From Manihot esculenta (taxonomy: Eukaryota > Streptophyta > Magnoliopsida > Malpighiales > Euphorbiaceae), in NCBI RefSeq assembly GCF_001659605.2, contig NC_035175.2, forward strand, positions 31,033,705-31,097,704: 64,000 bases of DNA, given 5' to 3'. Positions 45,336 to 56,440 of the stretch are shown piece by piece. Numbering within the stretch: the stretch's first letter is position 1; the number at the start of each line of letters is the position of its first letter. The notes under the pieces were generated by a model. That model did no database searches and was not told the DNA's origin. It saw nothing but the letters and a program-made list of their open reading frames with translations. The translations under genes were made by a program, and so were the position numbers.

Positions 45336-46050
45336 GCTTCTTTGGCCACCTTGATGATGCTTCCTTTGATCACAGAATTCATATGCATCCTCTGCCTTCC
45401 AGGGTTGAAGTTAATCCACTTTTTTTTTTGCTCGTAACAAAGAAACAGTACCATATAGTTGTTTCCTTGTTCAGAACTATTGAGTCGCTAGGAATTTCAT
45501 AGGATGTTTGTTGTCTTTCCGTCTTGACTAATTGCTTCTGCCTTGTGAATCTTTGGTTCTCAATTTTGGGAAAAAAAATACTCAAATTTGGATTGGAGAC
45601 TGATACTGTGATAATTTTTAATGTTCCTAGTCCTATTCCTATTTGAAATTTTCTGCACTATTTTCTGCACGATATGCAACTCATATATATATATAGGCTA
45701 ATACTTATGACTATAGCTTAATTTGTGTAACTGTAGGAAAATAAATTTTCCAATTGAGTTGCTAGAAGGAAAGGTTGAGAGAGGATGTGAACTAGATGCA
45801 GTGACCTATTGGTATAATAATTAACAAACTTTCCAAGCTCTTCTCTCAAATGAAGAACAAATCCAGCTTTGGCCTTGTTAGATGAGATGGTGATGCAGGA
45901 TATATGATCAGATTTTATACCTTCAATATATTTTATTTCCCTACTTTAGTATATTGATTGACAATGTGTTTAAGGAAAGAATAGTTTCAAAGGTTTAAGA
46001 AATTTTTAATATGGTGGTTCAATGGGCCATAGAGCCTAATGAAGAAAAAT
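45336..46050 (+). pseudogene. Degenerate Rf-like PPR fragment
   Basis: The translation in mixed frames follows the intact neighbour: HRIHMHPLPSRV corresponds to HFIHMRPLPPRF, then TIESLGIS, CFCLVN and SILGKKILKFGLETD. After a gap of about 100 bp, KVERGCELDAVTY, YIDNVFKERIVSK and MVVQWAIEPN match motif pieces of the later repeats. There are multiple stops, deletions and frameshifts. Rf-like PPR genes typically occur in clusters with pseudogenes, and this fits. Confidence 0.75.
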
Positions 46051-46079
46051 ATTTATTCTTAAAAAATAGATAAATGTAA

Positions 46080-46740
46080 GTGTTGATTTTGATATAAGAA
46101 GAAAAAAATGTATATTTTAAGAGTATTTTAATAATTTCTCATATAAATAAAAAATTAATCAAGAATTTGATGGAGAGGTTTTAAGTTTGACAGATTCACA
46201 ATACAAGAGTTAAATTATTGTGTTTTAAATATAAAAAATTATATATGCATTAATTTTGATATAAATAAAATATTAAAAAAGCAATTAGAAAGATTTTCAC
46301 TTTAATTAATTAATTAATAAACCTTCAAATTAATGGAAATTTTTAACAGTGCAAGTATAATAATAAAGTAAAACTCAAAATGAAAACAATAAGAATACTT
46401 AAACAACACTTTAATTATATTCTAATTATATGTATATTAATAAATAATTATTAAAATTGTTTTTAATTAATACGTGTTTGCATAATAATTTCAAAAAAAA
46501 AAGTGTTTGCATAATGTGCTATCAACTAGAAGATTTAGATTATAATTTTTGGGGAAATATGTTATTAGTAGGGATTGCCCATGATTAATTTTATGTGTAT
46601 CAAAAAATAAATAGAAAATAACTTATTAGAAAGAAAAATTCCAAAAATCATAGCGAAACGAAAAGTAGATATTTCTTTATAAATATTTAAGAGAAATTAA
46701 TAAAATTTAAAAAATAATTGATGAAAATAAAACTATATAC
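46080..46740. other. AT-rich intergenic DNA
   Basis: No gene or repeat family recognised; A/T tracts throughout. Confidence 0.5.
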
Positions 46741-46741
46741 T

Positions 46742-46766
46742 TATATATATATATATATATATATAT
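46742..46766. repeat. (TA)n microsatellite
   Basis: About 12 uninterrupted TA units. Confidence 0.9.
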
Positions 46767-46949
46767 TGGAGGGATCCCCCAAATAGAATCTAACTAATTG
46801 GGATTACTTTAGGACAAAATATATTCTATAAATCACATCTCACAAAATCCCCAATAGATCTAAGAGGACGATAAAATGGTTGAAGACAAACAGCTAAATT
46901 AGTCATTCTATCTGCAATACCTTTAGTTTCTTGATATACATGAGTCAAC

Positions 46950-47710
46950 GACACCTACTAATTTAACTGAATTAGTTGACGACACTGTAACAAAATATTC
47001 GCATGTCTCAAATTGGTATCATTGTTATTTTTCAGGAGAGCAAGCCTTGCTTTAAAATATATTTCCACGATGAGGCGTCGAATCCCCATATTCCAAGCTA
47101 ACCGAAGGCTAAACATAACTGCATGAAGTTCAAAACTCATAGACAAGCAAGTGCCCAAGCGAACACAAAAACTGTTCAACAAGACCCCAAATCAATCATG
47201 CAAAACACCCCTTGCGCCAACATCACCAAGATTTCCTTTAAATGCACCATTTGTATTGAGCTTAATCCAATCCAATAAGGGAGGGTGCTATGCAACATTG
47301 GTAATCATTCGAGCACCACCTTAAGTGTGATCTCCAGTGGAACATCATGCCTTCAAATTCTGTGCAAGCTGTAAATTAAAACAGACAAGCCGCTGGTCTA
47401 AGGGGGTAGTCACAACGAAAGACCTAGTCATTCCACCATCTCCACAACCACCATAGCCCTAGAAAAAGCACCTGCACAGACGAAGATTCATGGTATAGGA
47501 TGCACTCCAAAACAGATAGCCTAGATAACCAGTCAGCAATGTTCGCAGATAGAAACAATCGAAGAGAATCAGAACGCCAAATATACATCTAGAACTCAAG
47601 TGCTTGTGGATAGTTCCGAAAGATACGGAGCATGTCTTCTTCAGCTGCACCACAAATGGAACAACTCGTATCTTGTGTAAATCTTCTCCTCTATCTTCCC
47701 TGTTAGTCAT
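46950..47710 (-). pseudogene. LINE (non-LTR retrotransposon) tail: zf-RVT and RNase H-like remnant
   Basis: On the minus strand a Cys-rich block (CSICGAAEEDMLRIFRN, ~47640-47690) matches the zinc finger that follows RT in plant L1 elements. It is followed by DSLRLFLSANIADWLSRLFW. Further on, SFELHAVMFSLRLAWNMGIRRLIVEIY (46958-47182) resembles the LINE RNase H domain. RT and endonuclease are missing, and stops are present. Confidence 0.7.
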
Positions 47711-47853
47711 AAGTATGCCATGAAGTAAAAGCCAAACAAAGCAACGAATAGAGTTTCAACCCCAATCATAACCCTTCCAATATTGAGACACCACAACATA
47801 CTCATATGACGGAGGCAATAGCCCTATTAGAAAGTCACGTAGAGGATCCTTTC

Positions 47854-50800
47854 TGTAACATCCTCAAACCCATAGTTAGAATAGTGACATCACTAGGTAT
47901 GAGTTAGGCTATTTCACTATTAGAGCAAGTGGCATTAGGGGAGGTGTTAGCTTACCTAGAGCTACTTAGGGGAGGTGCCAGCATAACTCTAAACTGCTAA
48001 TAACTGAATCATAGAAAACTCAAATAAAGAAACAGACACATCCAGAAATAAGGTAGACAGTGTGATTAGCAAGTCTGAAACGAGTCACTTTTGGGAGTTG
48101 TTTAGGATTTTTCAACATGTTAACTTGAGATACTTGTTAAAATCGACGTGCTTACCTAAATAAAACGAACTTTTAAATGTTAAAACTGTAAGTTTAGTAG
48201 GTCAATCTATGAATATTGAAAGTTTAAAAACTAAATTGAAACATGGAAAAAAGTTTAGTAGGTTAAAGTGTGAATATTAAAAGTCTAAAGTAAATTTTAA
48301 GTTTGGTCCTCTATTTTCTTTACCTTTTCACCTAAACGCTCCATGTTTCAACTAACTATACATGAAATACATGACTAAGCATAAAAGAAAAATGTTGTCT
48401 CCTTTCTCCTTATGATGGCTGAACCTACACCAAAAAGAAAAGCAAAATTATTGTCTTCTTTTCTTCTATTTCCACCATATTTCTCCATGAAGAAAAATCT
48501 CCATTCAAGCAAATTCTTTCCTAAGTTAAATGACCAGCAAAGAAATCATAGAAAAGGAGAAAAGAAGGAGAGAAATTTAGGCACTTAAGTAGTAAGTGAT
48601 AGAAATTAAAAATTAGGTTAGGCAAATATGTTCTTCCATACTTTTAATTAATTTTATATTGTTAAATGAATTAAAACTCCTATTTTTCTTTTTTTTTTTT
48701 TGTAAGTAACAAATTCAAAAAGAGGAAGGTGCATTGAATGGGAAAGGCAAGGAAAAAGAATGACTAAGGTGTACCTAAAGCTTTTGAAAAGAATTGTACA
48801 AAAGATTTGGTGTTTGTATGATTTTTCTATTTTCCTTTGATTTTTTCATAAATATGTGAAATTTAGGATTGATTTTACTTACTGCTAATATTGTTTTGAT
48901 TGTATAAATATGTAATATGGATGTTGGAATGATGTTTGAAAAGCTTAAAGTAAAGAAATTTAACATGAAAGTTAAAAGTGCAAACCTGGCAGGATAGGTT
49001 TTAACAGGGCAGTATGTGTTAGAAGTTTTAGAACTCATTATGTAGTTATTGAAATTAGGTATAAATTATACCAAATGAAATCTGAGACAAAGAACTAAAA
49101 CCTTTATGAATTGACCAAATTCTGAATTTGTAGTTAAGATGAAGTAAATTACAAGTTAACTTAAACTGGACACAGTGATAGAGCATTCGGAACAGACTGT
49201 ATTAATTATACCATAATTAATTATGTATTCAATGAAATTTATTAAGACCATTGCTAAATGAATCTTAAGAAGTATAAATAAAACTTTATAGGAGGCACTT
49301 AAGCTTGAATTTGTATGAAATTGCATGCATATAATATGTTTTATGATATTATAAACAAATACCAATACTGAACTGATTAAGACTTTATTGAGCAGCTTGT
49401 AAAAAAAATCCATAATTTAAGATAGGATAATCAAATTTGCATGAATTATACTTTGTTGGAAAGATAAGACATAAATATACATTTGTTATGAAGAAACTTA
49501 AGTCAAATTATAACTTTAAAGTACTTGAAAAGTTGATGCAAAATATGACAGAATGCAATCCTCTTGAATTGGAATGCATAAAAATTGAGATGCTTGCTTA
49601 ATCGGTAAGAATTACGCACGTGCTTGCTTATCATACTTGATATTCGCTCATGCTTGCTTGATAATAAAAATTATTTGTGCATGAAGATTTGAGTAAGACT
49701 TGCCATTCGTTACTTATTAGTGGTATGAAATGCAAAAAATGAATTGACTTGACGCAATATTGGAATGCTAAGTCGATAAAGTTTTACACTATTTGCCATG
49801 AGTTTCTCATTTTGTTAACCTTGGCATATGATATATGTACTTTGAAAATGATTTCAAATAGTTTCAAATGACATGCATTTACGTTGAATAATTAATACAT
49901 TGAATTAATGATGCTTAACCCTGGTAAACTTAATAGGAGTCGAGGTTAGCTTAAGGGTATGGCATGCCATATAAACATATAGAGTTTGCAGTACTGCTAT
50001 CGATACATGATCTATATTTGTGGTTACAGATCAGGTACATTATAAGCATGGCCGTGGAGCCCTGCTACCACAATTTTGGCCTTTAAGTCTACTGTTTGGA
50101 ACCATGTGCCCACCGTTATAACTCCCTATCTACCTAGTCGACCCTACTATGTGTTTATAAGGGCTGAGAACCTAATTAAGATTGGTGCTCAATTTTGTGA
50201 AATTATTAGGGAATGTTAATATGTCTACATCTATTGCATGCACTTAGCTATGACGATTTGCTGTACATATAAAATGTGTAATAGTGGCAAAAAAAGATAT
50301 TTTTATTGAATTTGAAGGAAATTCTTGGCGTGCACAAGGATACATACGTCACTCCTATCTTATACCAAGAAGTTTGACAAGTATACTTGTATCATGTTAA
50401 CTACACTTTACATGTTTATAATTGTTTACTTAATTATCTATATCCATAAATATGCTTGCTTTATTTTATTATTTGTTTGCAATCACTCACTGAGCATTAG
50501 CTCAGCATGTTGGTTTTTACCTCACGCAGGTTGTAGATAAAGTAAACACTGCAGAGGTCGTCAGAGATCTACATCAGACATCAAGACCATTATTATAGCT
50601 GGTTGTTTGAGTTTTCGCGTTATAATACAGTTATATTTTGGCATGTACATATTAAATAGAGTGGGTTATGAAGGTTATATAAGTTAAAATAATGTAATCA
50701 TATATGGATAAAAAAAAGAGCTAAGCATTTACATGTGATGATATTCATGAAAAAATAAGGGATAATGTTGCTATAAAATGTGTGCTAAATTAAAGAATAG

Positions 50801-50905
50801 TAAGATATCAAATGACAGTTTATATTATAATTATAAATGTATTTTTCATATGTACTACAAATTAAAATGCTAATAAAACAGAGAAAATTCTACCAAATTA
50901 ATGCA
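47854..50905 (+). mobile_element. Old H-family LTR, 3' truncated
   Basis: Starts TGTAACATCCTCAAACCCATAG and follows the H 3' LTR in order to about 50905, with many substitutions and some extra sequence (for example GCTTGCTTA-rich units at ~49580-49690). No internal H sequence follows, and the final ~190 bp of the LTR is not recognisable. It has none of the nested insertions and therefore shows the original order around the B insertion site (~49970-50180). Confidence 0.85.
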
Positions 50906-51617
50906 TGTAAATTTAAAATGCATGTAAAATTAAATGTCTAATTTTAGGCTTTAAAATTTTAGATGAGCTAATTTTAGGATATTTCAAACGCTTGTTTTCT
51001 CAAACTTTAAGAGTTAAATTCATTTTCTGAAAACATTTAATTGAATGAGAATAGTTTTTATGACTTAATGTTGGCATATTAAACTCACTCACTTTTACAT
51101 TTAATCCTAGGAATACACTTATTTTGGTTTTTCCTCCTTTGCTTCATCTTGAGTTATCTTCGGTGTTCTTTTCTTTTCTATTGCAGTGCTTTCATCAATT
51201 CTTCAACATTTAGGTATTATAATTTTGTCTTTAAATAACTAAAGATAGTTAGATAATCAAACTCATTAAGTTTTAATATCATCAAAACCAAACTCTTCTA
51301 AAGCTTATGCCCACAAGTAGTTGAACTACGTTGTGATGAAATGAGAGTTATTTTTGTCGGTATAGTAATTATTAATGACGTTGCTTCTAGTTCTTCTGAG
51401 ACTGAGGTGGTTGGTTAGGAGCCATTTGAAGCCCCATGATGATCCTAATTTTGAAATGCTAAGGAATTGGGATAAGCTAATTAGAAGCCCCATGAGTTAA
51501 CATTTAGCAGTCAAAGCTCTTGATGAGCTTTTGTCTAAATATCGACCATCCATTATATTTCTTATGGAAATAAAGAATCATCCTAAATATATGCAGATGT
51601 GCCAGTAATAATATGGC
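50906..51617. other. Unassigned sequence
   Basis: No gene or repeat recognised; a pyrimidine-rich stretch near 51120-51185. It separates the H-family LTR from the Tat LTR. Confidence 0.4.
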
Positions 51618-52110
51618 TGATGACCGTTGGATTTCTTCACCCCAGTCCGAGGTCAAGCCCAAGACCATGACTCGGCATCCAGAGGAGCACACGTCTTCTG
51701 CACAACACAGATCCAACCCGTTCGGGCCTTGATACCGGGCCTATCTGAATTTATAAACCAGGCCGGCCCAGCCCAGCCTTCATTGCTTCTCAGGTCGACT
51801 CCCTCTGGGCTTAGCTTTATTCCTATCTTCCGGCCCAGCCCGGAATCAGAAAGAAGATCCCTCCATCTGTCTTGCGGACCCTACCCTACGCGCGTAAGGG
51901 GAATCAGAGGCCGTTACGCATGAGACAGATACCCGATATTCTAGTACGATTGTATCAGTATGGCAGAGACAAGTGGCCCAATGGGAACCAGGCCGTTGCA
52001 CGCCACTAACGAACAAGGAAAACAGATAAAAGGAGGATTGCCCTCCCCCAAAAGGGATCATCTACACAAAACCTCTGTAAAACCCTATTTTTCTGGATCT
52101 CAGATTATCA
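51618..52110 (+). mobile_element. 5' LTR of a Tat-type element
   Basis: 493 bp, TGATGACCGTTGG to CAGATTATCA (TGAT...ATCA ends), followed directly by a PBS. It is GC-richer than the older Tat LTRs at 35-42 kb and not obviously the same family. Confidence 0.85.
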
Positions 52111-52111
52111 A

Positions 52112-52130
52112 TTGGCGCCGTCTGTGGGAA
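52112..52130 (+). other. PBS of the Tat element
   Basis: TTGGCGCCGTCTGTGGGAA, a word commonly found directly after the LTR in plant Tat-lineage elements; it is not the Met-tRNA type used by the chromoviruses here. Confidence 0.8.
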
Positions 52131-52189
52131 CCGAAGGAGATCTTTTCATCACCGGAGTTCCACTCTCACAATACCCACTGAGATCCACA

Positions 52190-53720
52190 ATGGCTAACCA
52201 CAACGAAAACAACGCCACTCCAAATGATCTAAACTCTGCCCAAGAGGGGCAGCAGTTCTCTTTTTCCAGTCCTACAACTCCAAATAATCAGCCACCCATT
52301 CCTTTCAACCCCTCGCCCAGCCTGGCAGGGAATGCTTCCGCGCTACCTTGTCCAACCAAGACCTTCAAACCATTGCCCTCCAACTACAAAACACCGCCCA
52401 CTGGCTGGGGCAAATAATGCAGCAATGGGGCCTTAGCACCCCAATAAGCGTAGTGCCAGTAGTAGAAGAGCCCCAGACCAATGGACCTCTACCTACCTTC
52501 AACCACCCTCAAACCAACAGTCGTGAAACTGGAGAAAGGGTAAGGAGAGCCGGAGAGGAGGAAGAACCGGAGGCCAGGGTTCATGGAAGGAGGGTGAGGG
52601 AGATGATTGAGAATGACGAGGCTGATAGTTATTCTGCCGGAGCGACTAGGTGGACGAAGAGCGAAGAGAAGGAGGAGGAGTACCACCTAGAGAAGAAACC
52701 TAGGCAGGAGGAGGAAAATGTAGACCAAAAGCTGCAGAAGATGAGAGAGCAGCTTTTAATTGAGCTGAGATCGAAAGATCAAGACCAAACTCTCTTGCCC
52801 ACCTCTTCACCCTTCTCGAAGTGGGTGCAGCAGGAGACTGTTCCTAAGAAGTTTATAATGCCACCAATGGCGGCCTATGACGGAGCTGGAAACCCTCGGG
52901 AGCATGTCTTGAACTACAAAACCTTTATGGAGCTGCAGACTTTGTCAGATGCCTTGATGTGCAAGGTATTCCCAACGACGCTTTCAGGACCAGCACGGAC
53001 GTGGTTTAACAACCTTGAGGCCGGAAGCATCAGTAGCTTTGGAGATTTGGCTACTCGCTTCATTAGCCGGTTTATCACCGGGGTGCCCGCAGATAGAAAG
53101 ACGAGCTATCTGGAGACGATCAGGCAGAGGAGAGATGAGTCACTCAGGGAATACGTCGCTCGTTTTAACACGGAGGCCTTGCAGATTCCTGAGCTCGATG
53201 AAGGAAGGGCGGTGGAGGCCATGCAAAAGGGAACAATCTCTGCCGAGTTCTTTGGCTCATTAAGCAGGAAACCTCCGACCTCACTGGCCGAGCTGATGAA
53301 ACGGGTAGAAAAATACATAAGGCAGGATGATGCCTTAGTAACAAGCAGATTCGTCAGGGGAGCGACGGATAAGGAGAAAGCCCCAGAGGAAGGAAAGTTG
53401 GAGAGGCATGAGAAAAAGCACGGCAAAAGGCCTGAGCCTTACAGACAGCCCTGGGAGAGAAGGGATCAAAGACCTCTCCCTCCTTAGGTCTCAGAACAGA
53501 AGTCACTCCGACTCCACTCAACGCCTCAAGAGCTGAAGTGCTCATGGCCATCCAAGACAAAGAGTTCCTCCAATGGCCCAGGCCCCTGAAAACAGAAGCA
53601 AACCAGCGAGATCCTGATAAGTATTGTCAGTACCATCGTACGCACGGCCATGACACTAATAATTGCTTCCAGTTAATCACAGAGATCTAGAGGCTGATAA
53701 AAAGAGGGCACCTCAAGAAC
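52190..53720 (+). pseudogene. Tat-type gag
   Basis: The start MANHNENNATPNDLN is followed by a Pro/Ser-rich region. A frameshift near 52345 moves to a second frame (52348-53487) with an acidic/basic coiled region. Then comes the gag core: FIMPPMAAYDGAGNPREHVL, TLSGPARTWFNNL, ATRFISRFITGVP and SLREYVARFN. A stop at 53485-53487 and another shift follow. A zinc-knuckle-like CQYHRTHGHDTNNC is near 53626-53665. Confidence 0.87.
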
Positions 53721-53723
53721 TTT

Positions 53724-55336
53724 GTGAAGAAGCCGGAGGGACAGAGGCCTCAGCCTAACCCAGCAATTCCGGCACCAAGGGGAGTAACAGCTAGACCGGT
53801 GAATGACGGGTCTAGTGGAACCATCAACATGATTGTCAGAGGAACAGGAGGCTGGATGAGCCATAGGGGGAAGAAAAGGAGTCGAGAGGGGGAAAGCGGC
53901 AGCGCCGAGGTCATACAGGTCGTTGAGCACTCTCCAGTTGCCATCACTTTCTCTCCAGAGGATGCTCAGGGCGTTCAGATGTCCCATGACAATGCTCTTG
54001 TTATCAAAGCCGTCATTCACAACTATCGGGTAAAAAAGATCCTAGTGGATGACGGGAGTAAGGTCAACCTGCTGCCATACCGGGTCTTCCAGTAGATGGG
54101 AATCTCTGAAGAGCAGTTGGTCAGGGATCAGGCGTCGGTCAAAGGAATCGGAGGAGTCCCAGTACCTGTGGAAGGAAAGGTGAAGCTAGCTCTCACCTTA
54201 GGTGAAGCTGGCTCTCACCTTAGGTGAAGCACCAAAAATTCGCACCCATTATGCGGTGTTTTTAGTGGTCAAACTCCCATTGAGTTACAATACAATCCTG
54301 GGAAGACCTGCGCTGTTTGACTTTGAAGCTGTCACCAGTATCAGATATTTGGCATTGAAGTTCCCAACAGAGGCAGGAGTAGGAGTAGTCCGGGGTAGCC
54401 AGGAATAGGCAAGAGCAGTGTATTTGGCTACAGTGGCAGAACCGAGCTCAACCGAGGAGGAGCTCGACTCGGAAGTGCTAGAGGTCAGGGATGAGAAGAA
54501 AAAGGCCAGAACTGAGCCGGTCGGAAAGCTAGAAACTTTTCCTTTATCAGAAGCAGATACAGATAAGGTCTTCAGTCTCAATGCCGACCTCACTGAAGAA
54601 CAAAAAACTAAAGTCATGGCCCTGATCAGAGGTCACGCTTCGAGCTTCGCCTGGAAGCCCTCTGACATGCCCGGGATTGACCCTGAAGTAATGACCCATA
54701 AGCTGAACGTTCTCTCCGATGCCAGACTGGTGAAATAGAAGAAGAGGGTAGTAGGGAAGGAGAAGCAACAGGCCACCAGGGAGGAAGTGCGGAAGTTAGA
54801 AAAGGCAGGCTTTATTAGAGAAGTCATGTACCCGCAGTGGTTAGCGAATCCTGTATTAGTCAAAAAAGCTAATGGCAAATATAGGATGTGCATAGATTTT
54901 ACTGACTTGAATCAGGCCTGTCCTAAAGATTGTTATCCCCTCCCTGATATTAATAAAATGGTTGATTCTACGGCCGGTTTCGATTACATGTCTTCTTTGG
55001 ATGCTATGTCGGGATATCATCAAATCCCAATGGACAGGTCGAACGAAGAAAAAACCTCGTTCATAACAGAAGATGGGACCTACTGTTACACAACCATGCC
55101 TTTTGGGCTAAAAAACGCCGGGGCAACATACCAGAGACTGATGAACAAAATCTTCAAAGGTCAGATTGGCAGAAACATAGAAGTTTACGTAGATGATATG
55201 GTGGTCAAAAGCCCAACTTTCCAACAGCATATGGTAGATCTGAGGGAAGTATTCAGGGTACTAGAACAGTACAGAATGAGGCTAAACCCAGCGAAATGTG
55301 CCTTCTTCATCAGGGGAGGAAAGTTCCTGGGATACA
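53724..55336 (+). pseudogene. Tat-type protease and reverse transcriptase, cut off in RT
   Basis: Protease: VKKILVDDGSKVNLLPYRVF (54029-54090), where the usual active-site form is D-(N/G)-GSS. Then LSYNTILGRPALFDFEAV (~54280-54340). RT begins near 54700: NPVLVKKANGKYRMCIDF, DLNQACPKDCYPLPDI, MPFGLKNAGATYQRLMN and EVYVDDMVVKS (~55180, catalytic YVDD intact). It ends inside RT after GGKFLGYMV at 55336. Stops at 54094, 54406 and 54736 divide it. RNase H, integrase and the 3' LTR are absent. Confidence 0.88.
54180..54231 (+). repeat. 22-bp tandem duplication in the Tat protease region
   Basis: AGCTAGCTCTCACCTTAGGTGA is repeated with one change (AGCTGGCTCTCACC). The unit is not a multiple of three, so it shifts the frame; the reading frame is lost here and reopens at ~54202 in another frame. 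Confidence 0.85.
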
Positions 55337-56425
55337 TGGTGAGATGCCTTCCACCCGACCATGAGGTCCTAGACTTGAGTGTCTGGATGTCATTCGGGGG
55401 ATGGATTGGTTTTTCTACTTGTGGTGCTGGAGCTACCTGCGTCTGCAGTGCAGGGTAGTCAAGATGGACTTCCGGATGGATCCGAGGTAGGCTTCAGAGG
55501 GGACCGAATAAGATGCCTAGAAGTTGGATGTCAGCCGTCAGGCTAGTAGGGTGTATAGGAGTGGCTGTCAGCGGGTTCTTGTTCTGGTTTGAGAGGTTAG
55601 CAGGCAGGTCTGGGAACCAGCCTTAGTATCATAGATAGAGAGAGGTTTAGAGGTTTCAGGTTAGTGTCAGGTCTACCATCAGTCAGGGAGGTAGAGTTTG
55701 GTTTAGAAGTGGTACGCGGTACCAGAACCATTTTTATTGTTCCTCACTGGATGGTGCCGGTAGGGCTACAGAAGGAGTGTAAGAGTAGTGGAGTGTTTGG
55801 TAGACAAGGGTTTTATCCGACCCAGTACCTCACCCTGGAACGCTCCAGTATGGTTATGGGAAAAGAAGGATAGATCCTTGAGTCTTTGTAGCAACTGTAA
55901 GCAGTTGTACAAGGTCTCTATCAGGAGTAGTAGCCTCTATCTTGGATCACAGGTCTATTGGATCAGCTAGCGAGAGTCGGTTGTTTCCTAAGATAGATTG
56001 AGGCTCAGGTTTAGGTTGCTGAAGGGTAGAAAGAGGTTAGTCTAGTAGAGGGTAAGAATAGAGCAGAGGAAAAGTAAGAGTAGAGCAAAAAGAGAAAGGA
56101 TCAGAGTAGCGCAGCGGAAGCCTGTTTAGTAAAGATAAAGAGAGAAGGGCAAGGATCAGAGTGCGCGGCAGAAGCTTGTGAAAGTGCGTGTCAGGTCCAA
56201 GATAAGTTCTTAAGGAACTAGAGGTGGAGATCTCAGAAAATCTCACCTATTTTGAGCAGATCAGTATGGAGAATGGAGGAATAAGGAATTCCGAGAATGT
56301 TAGTTCTGTGGGATCACCACAGTATGAAGTGTGCTTGAGATGTGCTTAGGAGACCCAGGAGTTTATACTCCAGTGGTTCTTTTGCTTGTTTGTTTGTTGT
56401 TTGAACATTCGGGGATGAATGTTCT
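55337..56425 (+). pseudogene. D-type chromovirus pol with large internal deletion
   Basis: Begins abruptly in the protease region: VILDLS-like words and GATGGATTGG align with [11 protein letters not shown] of C (62905-62945). Next come the pre-RT linker (LPSVREVEFGLEVVRGTRTI, ~55665) and the RT start ([17 protein letters not shown], ~55795). After about 56020 RT, RNase H and most of integrase are missing. A chromodomain remnant (EVEISENLTYFEQ, ~56223) leads to the PPT. Frames shift repeatedly. Confidence 0.8.
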
Positions 56426-56440
56426 GTAAGGGGGGAAGAA
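56426..56440 (+). other. Polypurine tract of the D element
   Basis: GTAAGGGGGGAAGAA directly before TGTAAGACCCC, preceded by GGATGAATGTTC as in A. Confidence 0.8.

Noticed and set aside
51627..51923. 98-codon ORF
   Set aside because: Inside the Tat LTR; no motif.
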